The notes under the pieces are model-generated. The model was not told where the DNA came from, searched no databases, and worked only from the letters and a program-made list of their open reading frames with translations. A program made the position numbers and the translations under genes. A stretch of DNA of 64,000 bases, taken from NCBI RefSeq assembly GCF_014207435.1, contig NZ_JACHGH010000005.1:310001-374000 (forward strand), in the 5' to 3' direction. The DNA comes from Salirhabdus euzebyi. Its GTDB lineage: Bacteria > Bacillota > Bacilli > Bacillales > Alkalibacillaceae. Each line of letters begins with the position of its first letter. Positions within the stretch are counted from its first letter, which is position 1. Of this stretch, positions 58,777 through 64,000 are shown one piece after another.

Positions 58777-59319
58777 TTAAAACACTACAGGAGTTATAAC
58801 CCCTAATAAGTGTGTTTCCTCTTCAGAAATATTTTCCCCAAAGTGCTCAAGGTGAGAAGGAAAATGAATCGAATCACCTTCATAAATCTCATACTCTTTG
58901 TTATCAATCGTGAATTTTACTGCTCCTTTTATAACGTAATAAAACTCTTCCCCAGAAAATTTAAACGAATCCTTCTTCTTCTGACTTGGTTCAAGGATTA
59001 AAATATAAGGAGCCAAAACTCTTTTATCAAAGTTCCCCCCTAAATTTGCATAAAGGGTATCTAATCCATTCACTTGGAATACTTGTTGTTCATCTTTACG
59101 AGTCACATACGTATACCCATTTCGATCTTCAAAAAACTCAGAAATGTTTACCTCAAATGCATCAGCTATTTTTTTCAAGGAACTTATAGCTAGATTTGAT
59201 GCACCTCTTTCCACCTGCGAAATGAATCCAACAGATAACCCTGTTACATCACTTAAATCTTGTAATGTCATGTTCTTCTGTTTACGCATTATCTTTATTC
59301 GCTCATAAACTTCTTTCAG
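58777..59319 (-). CDS. XRE-family regulator with cupin sensor domain
   Basis: About 180 residues: HTH_3 about 5-65 ('MTLQDLSDVTGLSVGFISQVERGASNLAISSLKKIADAF'), cupin_2 about 105-175 ('FKFSGEEFYYVIKGAVKFTID' and 'YEGDSIHFPSHLEHFGEN'). The first ATG (59289) would delete helix 1 of the HTH and has no ribosome site. The frame continues upstream as FLKEVYERIKIMRKQKN, matching the family N-terminus, but contains no ATG/GTG/TTG before a TAG. CTG at 59317-59319, 5 bases after AGGTG, is the best candidate. It is the first gene of the peptide operon and probably regulates it. Confidence 0.85.
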   Translation of the reverse strand: MKEVYERIKIMRKQKNMTLQDLSDVTGLSVGFISQVERGASNLAISSLKKIADAFEVNISEFFEDRNGYTYVTRKDEQQVFQVNGLDTLYANLGGNFDKRVLAPYILILEPSQKKKDSFKFSGEEFYYVIKGAVKFTIDNKEYEIYEGDSIHFPSHLEHFGENISEEETHLLGVITPVVF

Positions 59320-59358
59320 AAAAACACCTACTTTCCCCTTTAGCGAATGGTACTACTT

Positions 59359-59393
59359 TGAATAAAAGTTACATATTAAAGTATATTTATTCA
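59359..59393. promoter_or_regulatory. Inverted repeat in the XRE-cupin promoter region
   Basis: TGAATAAA (59359-59366) and TTTATTCA (59386-59393), perfect 8-bp arms 19 bases apart, overlapping a possible minus-strand -35 (TTGACT). Candidate autoregulatory operator. The 59394-59772 stretch is AT-rich and shows no gene. Confidence 0.45.
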
Positions 59394-59800
59394 GTCAAAA
59401 TGAAAAATAAAAAACCTCCATTCAGCATTTGGTATATTTTACTAATAGTATAAAATTATGCTGCTACTAAAAATATGAAATTTTCTAATATTATAGCACA
59501 CGGTTTTTTATTGTCTACACAATTCAGATAATTTTTACAAATTAATTTTCTAGTAGCTGCTTCTTAAAAATGACTGATTTTAACGGGGGCTTGGATGAAA
59601 GTGTTTACAATTTTTTAAAAAAATCGTGCGTATTTTTTATCAATCTTTCATTTAACCTTACTATGTGAATCACCTATTTTGACACTATGATGTTTTACTT
59701 TTCCCTCGTTGCTTAGAGAAAGTTCTAGACGGGAGAAAATCAAAATTAGTGAAATTTACAAAGCCATTTTATTTGTAAGCGCAACCATTTATTTTTACTG

Positions 59801-59829
59801 TTGACACGTTGAAAATTCTCTAATACAAT
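59801..59829 (+). promoter_or_regulatory. SigA promoter of the MetQNP operon
   Basis: TTGACA (59801-59806), 17 bases, TACAAT (59824-59829). A cre-like site with one mismatch (TTGTAAGCGCAACCAT, 59773-59788) lies just upstream. Confidence 0.85.
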
Positions 59830-59881
59830 AACATTAATCTTTTAAAGCGACTGTGCTTTAATTAATTAAATAGTAAAATTA

Positions 59882-59999
59882 TCTCTTATCAAGAGAGGCA
59901 GAGGGACTGGCCCGATGAAGCCCGGCAACCGTTCTTACAACTGTAAGAAAAGGTGCTAATTCCAGCAAAACAAATTTATTTGTTTTGAAAGATGAGAGA
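59882..59999 (+). ncRNA. SAM-I (S-box) riboswitch aptamer
   Basis: P1 pairs TCTCTTATC (59882-59890) with GATGAGAGA (59991-59999). The core AAGAGAGGCAGAGGGACTGG, GATGAAGCCCGGCAACC and GGTGCTAATTCCAGC match the S-box consensus. The P4-type stem here is short with a long AT-rich hairpin (CAAATTTATTTG). Confidence 0.97.
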
Positions 60000-60021
60000 G
60001 GTCGAATGATTATGTTTATTT

Positions 60022-60051
60022 AACCTCTCCATTGTTATGGAGAGGTTTTTT
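60022..60051 (+). terminator. S-box-controlled terminator
   Basis: 10-bp stem AACCTCTCCA / TGGAGAGGTT then TTTTT; expression platform of the 59882 riboswitch. Confidence 0.92.
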
Positions 60052-60200
60052 AGTTTTCAAAGATTGGAAGGGGTGTTTTTGCCAGAGAAAATACAGAATG
60101 GTCAATGAACTACATACATCATGTAGGCAAAGTTAAGGTATTTATTGTTAAAAATAATATTTTATAGAAAAAAATTAAAACATCTAAGGAGAGAAGAAAA

Positions 60201-61010
60201 ATGAAAAAATTAGGTATTCTTTTAGCAAGTATTCTTTTATTAGCAGTGATTACAGCTTGTGGTGCTGATGAGGAAACACAAGCATTAAGCGAAGACAAAT
60301 TAAAAATTGGTGTTACAGCCGGACCGCATGAAGAAATTATGGAAAAAGTGAAAGAGATTGCTGCTAAAGATGGTTTGGAAATTGAAATTGAAGTAATTAG
60401 TGACTATGTTACACCGAACACAGCTTTAGCTGAGGGAGATCTTGATGTTAACAGCTACCAACATAAGCCTTTCTTGGACCAAATGAACGAAGACCGTGAT
60501 TTAAATCTAGTAGAGGTTGCTACAACGGTTAACTTCCCAATGGGTATTTATTCTGAAGATATTTCCGATGTGAGTGAATTAAAAGAAGGCGATAAAGTAG
60601 GTCTTCCGAACGACCCTACAAATGGTGCACGTGCACTTATCTTGTTTGAGCAAGCAGGACTCATTACGTTAAAGGAAGGAGCTGGAGTGACAGCTTCGGT
60701 AAAAGACATTGAAGATAATAAACTTGGTCTAGAGTTTATCGAACTAGAAGCAGCACAAATTCCACGTCAGCTTGGAGAACTTACAGCTGCTGCGATTAAC
60801 ACGAACTACGCAATGGAAGCTGGATATGTTCCAACAGAAGATTCTATTTTTATCGAACCTAAAGATTCACCATGGGTTAACCTCATTGCTGTTCGCGCTG
60901 AAAACAAAGATGATGCTGTTTTAGATAAACTAATCAAAGCTTATCATTCAGATGAAGTAAAGGAATTCGTTGAAAACAATTTCGAGGGATCTGTCGTGAC
61001 ATCTTGGTAA
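60201..61010 (+). CDS. metQ: D/L-methionine-binding lipoprotein MetQ
   Basis: 269 residues, NlpA/MetQ family. Lipobox 'VITACG' (Cys20); 'KIGVTAGPHEEIMEKVKEIA' (about 36-55), 'LDVNSYQHKPFLDQMN' (about 89-104) and 'GLPNDPTNGARALILFEQAG' are the family motifs. It captures methionine outside the membrane for MetNP. AAGGAGAGAAG precedes the ATG. It is under the SAM riboswitch, 69 bases from metN. Confidence 0.95.
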   Translation: MKKLGILLASILLLAVITACGADEETQALSEDKLKIGVTAGPHEEIMEKVKEIAAKDGLEIEIEVISDYVTPNTALAEGDLDVNSYQHKPFLDQMNEDRDLNLVEVATTVNFPMGIYSEDISDVSELKEGDKVGLPNDPTNGARALILFEQAGLITLKEGAGVTASVKDIEDNKLGLEFIELEAAQIPRQLGELTAAAINTNYAMEAGYVPTEDSIFIEPKDSPWVNLIAVRAENKDDAVLDKLIKAYHSDEVKEFVENNFEGSVVTSW

Positions 61011-61079
61011 TAAAAAATAGAATGTGAGTCGCTACTTGCGGCTCTTTTCTTCTATTTTTAGCAGAAAGGAGATTTTGCC

Positions 61080-62117
61080 ATGATAAAAATTAGTAATCTA
61101 TCTAAAACGTTTCAAGCGAAAAAAGGAACTATTGAAGCGTTAAGGGATGTTTCTCTCGAGGTGAAAAAGGGAGAAATTTTTGGCGTTATTGGTTATAGTG
61201 GTGCCGGGAAAAGTACATTAATTCGTAGTGTGAATTTATTGGAAAAACCGACTTCAGGTACAGTTAGTATAGATGGAACGGATATTACCTCGCTTTCTAA
61301 GGGGGAATTATTGAAGGCTAGAAGAAAAATTGGGATGATCTTTCAGGGGTTTAATTTGCTGAAAACGGCAACGGTTTATGATAACATTGCCATCCCATTG
61401 AAACTTACCGGAGTACCAAAAGAAGAAATTGATGAACGAGTTAATCGTTATTTGAACATAGTCGGTCTGGCAGATAAAGTGGATGCTTACCCAGCACAAT
61501 TATCAGGTGGGCAAAAACAGCGTGTGGCAATCGCAAGAGCACTTGCTCATGAGCCAGAAGTATTGCTGAGTGATGAAGCAACAAGTGCATTAGACCCTGA
61601 TACGACGGATGCCATTCTTGACTTACTTTTAAAAATTAATCAGGAATTAGGCATTACGATATTGTTAATCACACATGAGATGCATGTTATTCAACGCATT
61701 TGTGATGGAGTTGCTGTAATGGAAAATGGGGAAATTGTTGAACAAGGAACTACCCTTGACGTATTCACTTCACCAAAACACCTTACAACACAAAAATTCG
61801 TTAATAGCATCTTTAATCACCAGCTTTCAAATGATCTGATTGATACATTGAGAAATACGGGTGAAATCATTTCGCTGAAATTCATTGACCATTCATCCCA
61901 GGAGCCAGCACTTGCTGTTGTAGCGAAAAAATTCGATGTTTATCCAAATATTTTGTCCGGAAATATTACGCAACTGAAGAGTCAGCCTTTCGGTAGCTTG
62001 CTTGTCCACTTTAAAGGGGAAGAAAATGAAGTACAAAAAGCCATTCATTATTTACAAAATCAAGGAATTCAAACAGATGAGGTGATAAAGCATGGAAATA
62101 ATAAACGGATTTCTTGA
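61080..62117 (+). CDS. metN: Methionine ABC transporter ATP-binding protein MetN
   Basis: 345 residues. Walker A 'GYSGAGKST' (about 38-46), signature 'LSGGQKQRVAIARA' (about 140-153), Walker B 'VLLSDEATSALDPD', and a C-terminal NIL (ACT-like) domain about 265-345, the site of methionine feedback inhibition in MetN. The 3' end overlaps metP by 26 bases. Confidence 0.95.
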   Translation: MIKISNLSKTFQAKKGTIEALRDVSLEVKKGEIFGVIGYSGAGKSTLIRSVNLLEKPTSGTVSIDGTDITSLSKGELLKARRKIGMIFQGFNLLKTATVYDNIAIPLKLTGVPKEEIDERVNRYLNIVGLADKVDAYPAQLSGGQKQRVAIARALAHEPEVLLSDEATSALDPDTTDAILDLLLKINQELGITILLITHEMHVIQRICDGVAVMENGEIVEQGTTLDVFTSPKHLTTQKFVNSIFNHQLSNDLIDTLRNTGEIISLKFIDHSSQEPALAVVAKKFDVYPNILSGNITQLKSQPFGSLLVHFKGEENEVQKAIHYLQNQGIQTDEVIKHGNNKRIS

Positions 62118-62763
62118 TGAATGGGGAGAGTATATATGGGAAGCCATTATCCAAACCTTTCAAATGGTATCCATTTCCTTAATTATCTCTATTGTGATTG
62201 GATTGCCACTAGGTGTCCTACTCGTATTAACGAGACCAGGTAAAAGTTTAGAAAACAAATATCTTTTTGGCTTTTTAAATGTCGTCATTAATATTATCCG
62301 CTCTATCCCTTTTATCATTTTACTATTTTTCATTCTACCATTTACGAAGCTAATTGTAGGAACAACAATCGGCGTTCTAGGGGTAATCGTACCACTTGTC
62401 GTATTTACCGCTCCATATATTGCACGTCTAATGGAAAACTCCTTACTTGAAGTGGACCGTGGTGTATTAGAGGCATACGAAGCAATGGGCATTAAAACGA
62501 AGGATATTATTTGGAATGTTATGGTTAGAGAAGCGAGACCTTCCATCGTCCTAGGCCTAACCATTGCAACAATCGGATTGATCGGTGCAACAGCGATGGC
62601 TGGTTTAGTCGGTGCAGGTGGGCTTGGTGACCTTGCATACCGCTTCGGACACTTACGCTATGAACCTACTGTTATGTACGTAACTGTCGGTATTTTGATT
62701 ATACTCGTCCAAGGTCTTCAATCAATCGGAAACGTGGTAGCAGCTAGACTGAAGAAGGATTAG
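62092..62763 (+). CDS. metP: Methionine ABC transporter permease MetP (MetI)
   Basis: 223 residues, five membrane helices; EAA loop 'EAYEAMGIKTKDIIWNVMVREA' (about 123-144) and 'GATAMAGLVGAGGLGDLA' are family signatures. The ATG lies within the end of metN behind GAGGTGATAAAGC, so translation is coupled. Forms a homodimeric channel with MetN. Confidence 0.95.
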   Translation: MEIINGFLDEWGEYIWEAIIQTFQMVSISLIISIVIGLPLGVLLVLTRPGKSLENKYLFGFLNVVINIIRSIPFIILLFFILPFTKLIVGTTIGVLGVIVPLVVFTAPYIARLMENSLLEVDRGVLEAYEAMGIKTKDIIWNVMVREARPSIVLGLTIATIGLIGATAMAGLVGAGGLGDLAYRFGHLRYEPTVMYVTVGILIILVQGLQSIGNVVAARLKKD

Positions 62764-62773
62764 AGGTGAATTC

Positions 62774-63886
62774 ATGCCAAACAACAATAAACCAATCTAT
62801 CATTATAGTGATTTAGAAAAGCATGCCAAAGGTACGTTATCCCACGAGGTATTCACGTATATACAGAGTGGGTCTGGAAACGAAGAAACGTTAAAGGACA
62901 ATGAGCAAGCTTTTAAAAAATGGAAAATCAAGCCGCAATTTTTGAATGACGTCTCGGAACGGAATTTATCCATTTCCCTTTTAGATGAAACGTATAAAAC
63001 ACCCTTCCTTTTGGCACCAGTTGGTCATTTAGGTGCAGCCCATCCAGATGGGGAGCTTGCGGTTGCAAGAGCCGCAAAAGAAAAGCAGGTACCATACATT
63101 GTCAGTACAGTCTCTACTTTTTCACTAGAAGAGATTGCGGATGAACTTGGTGATACGCCGAGATGGTTTCAATTATATTGGAGTAGCGATCAAGAATTAA
63201 CAGCAAGTCTTGTGAAACGAGCAGAAAAAGCTGGCTATTCCGCAATAGTCGTTACCATTGACACACCGATTTTAGGCTATCGGGAAGCTGACTTAACCAA
63301 TCAATACTTTCCTTTACGTGCAGGATACGGCTCCGCCAACTACTTTGCAGACCCCGTATTCCGGTCACGACTAAAAGAATCACCCGAAGTAAATAAGGCT
63401 AGTGCAATCGAGGAATTGTTAAAAATAGTCTTCCATCCGAAGCTCTCTTGGAAAGACTTAGCTTTTATTCGCAAACATACAAAGCTACCAATTATCCTTA
63501 AAGGAGTATTACATCCAAACGACGCAATACAAGCAGTCGATTACGGAGCTGATGGAATTATCGTATCCAACCACGGAGGAAGACAGCTCGATGGAGTCCT
63601 CTCCTCTTTAGATGCACTTCCTAATATCGTACAGGAGGTCAGCGGTAAAATTCCCGTGCTGTTTGACAGCGGCATTCGTCGTGGTCCAGATGTGATAAAA
63701 GCTTATGCATTAGGGGCAGATGCTGTTTTATTAGGTCGGCCATATGTGTATGGCCTTGCAATCAATGGCCAAGCTGGAGTTGAGGAAGTACTTGAACATT
63801 TTTTGAATGATGTCGATGTTTCACTAGCAACAGCAGGAAAATCTAGAATATCTGAATTGGATTCTTCATTAGTTGTTAAGGTTTAG
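62774..63886 (+). CDS. FMN-dependent alpha-hydroxyacid oxidase/dehydrogenase family protein
   Basis: 370 residues, lactate-oxidase/glycolate-oxidase family TIM barrel. 'PFLLAPVGHLG' (about 77-87), 'VVTIDTPILGYREAD', the catalytic 'IIVSNHGGRQLDG' (His and Arg, about 262-274), and the FMN phosphate loops 'DSGIRRGPDVIKA' and 'VLLGRPYVYGLA' are present. It oxidises L-2-hydroxy acids to 2-keto acids. It starts 11 bases after metP inside the SAM-controlled operon. The natural guess is 2-hydroxy-4-(methylthio)butanoate or a related methionine analogue; lactate-like acids cannot be excluded. Confidence 0.93.
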   Translation: MPNNNKPIYHYSDLEKHAKGTLSHEVFTYIQSGSGNEETLKDNEQAFKKWKIKPQFLNDVSERNLSISLLDETYKTPFLLAPVGHLGAAHPDGELAVARAAKEKQVPYIVSTVSTFSLEEIADELGDTPRWFQLYWSSDQELTASLVKRAEKAGYSAIVVTIDTPILGYREADLTNQYFPLRAGYGSANYFADPVFRSRLKESPEVNKASAIEELLKIVFHPKLSWKDLAFIRKHTKLPIILKGVLHPNDAIQAVDYGADGIIVSNHGGRQLDGVLSSLDALPNIVQEVSGKIPVLFDSGIRRGPDVIKAYALGADAVLLGRPYVYGLAINGQAGVEEVLEHFLNDVDVSLATAGKSRISELDSSLVVKV

Positions 63887-63895
63887 ATATTGTTA

Positions 63896-63930
63896 AAGCT
63901 AGATTGTATGAGAAGCAATCTAGCTTTTTT
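63896..63930 (+). terminator. Terminator of the MetQNP-oxidase operon
   Basis: 12-bp perfect stem AAAGCTAGATTG / CAATCTAGCTTT then TTT, 10 bases after the oxidase stop. The final 70 bases hold no feature. Confidence 0.93.
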
Positions 63931-64000
63931 ATATGAAACAGCTATCTTTCACCTATCAGTCGGAAGGTCCTATAGCATAAAAACTGATCAAAATAAGAAT

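Noticed and set aside
1-64000. tRNA, rRNA, insertion sequences, prophage genes, attachment sites, replication origin
   Set aside because: None found by reading: no cloverleaf-like sequences with CCA ends, no transposase or integrase motifs, no DnaA-box cluster.

Overview
The window reads as chromosome of a low-GC, Gram-positive, spore-former-type bacterium of the family Bacillaceae. Support comes from AAAGGAGG-type ribosome sites with frequent GTG/TTG starts, two S-box (SAM-I) riboswitches, a class I c-di-GMP riboswitch behind a SigD-like promoter, a perfect CcpA cre site, LPXTG/sortase anchoring, LCP and YitT proteins, and paralogues of Bacillus families such as YxjG and YfmJ. There are no rRNA or tRNA genes, CRISPR arrays, phage genes or transposases. 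Species cannot be named from sequence alone.

Layout. 1-4.3 kb: 3' end of a glutamate-dehydrogenase-type gene, a 21-bp-period repeat array, a MATE exporter and two secreted proteins or lipoproteins. 4.4-12.7 kb (minus strand): a PTS-centred catabolic operon made of a PRD/MtlR-type regulator, ascorbate-type EIIA/EIIB/EIIC, a phosphotriesterase-family lactonase, a creatininase-family hydrolase, a KDGP-aldolase-family enzyme, a SIS protein and NagB. A cluster of TTGCACA boxes lies upstream. 13-14 kb: proC and a 56-codon lipoprotein. 14.2-28.1 kb (mostly minus): an AT-rich island with a complete LIV-type ABC importer interleaved with two beta-hydroxyacid dehydrogenases, an aldehyde dehydrogenase, a TcuA-like flavoprotein, an alpha/beta hydrolase, an MBL lactonase-like enzyme and an SCP2-like protein, flanked by a LysR regulator and an MFS transporter. 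28-37.9 kb: envelope and housekeeping genes (LCP, SGNH-like, zinc-ribbon membrane paralogues, Lrp, YitT, TauE, thioesterase/Fe-ADH, dicarboxylate symporter with cre site).

38-42.5 kb: S-box-controlled cyclase plus YxjG-type methyltransferase, then an esterase and a YfmJ-type reductase. 42.7-45.4 kb: a sortase followed by its likely substrate, an LRR/Ig-like LPQTG protein. 45.5-48.5 kb: two unknown proteins, an EamA transporter and a lipase-like hydrolase. 48.8-49.6 kb: SigD-like promoter, c-di-GMP-I riboswitch, terminator and CheX-like gene. 50-59.3 kb (minus): an XRE-cupin regulator and a peptide operon (DppDF ATPases, M19 dipeptidase, DppA-like binding protein, DppBC permeases, two proline-iminopeptidase-like hydrolases). 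59.8-63.9 kb: S-box-controlled MetQ-MetN-MetP importer plus an FMN alpha-hydroxyacid oxidase.

Three kinds of non-coding repeat recur: (i) 21-bp-period degenerate arrays at 502-711 and 48611-48715; (ii) six copies of a GGTGACAGGCACC hairpin element, five of them at or within 1-2 bases of a stop codon in the same orientation relative to the gene; (iii) an 83-bp intergenic repeat present twice (72/83 identical by hand alignment). The least explained gene systems are the PTS/lactonase/aldolase operon and the LIV-importer island, whose substrates cannot be read from the sequence.
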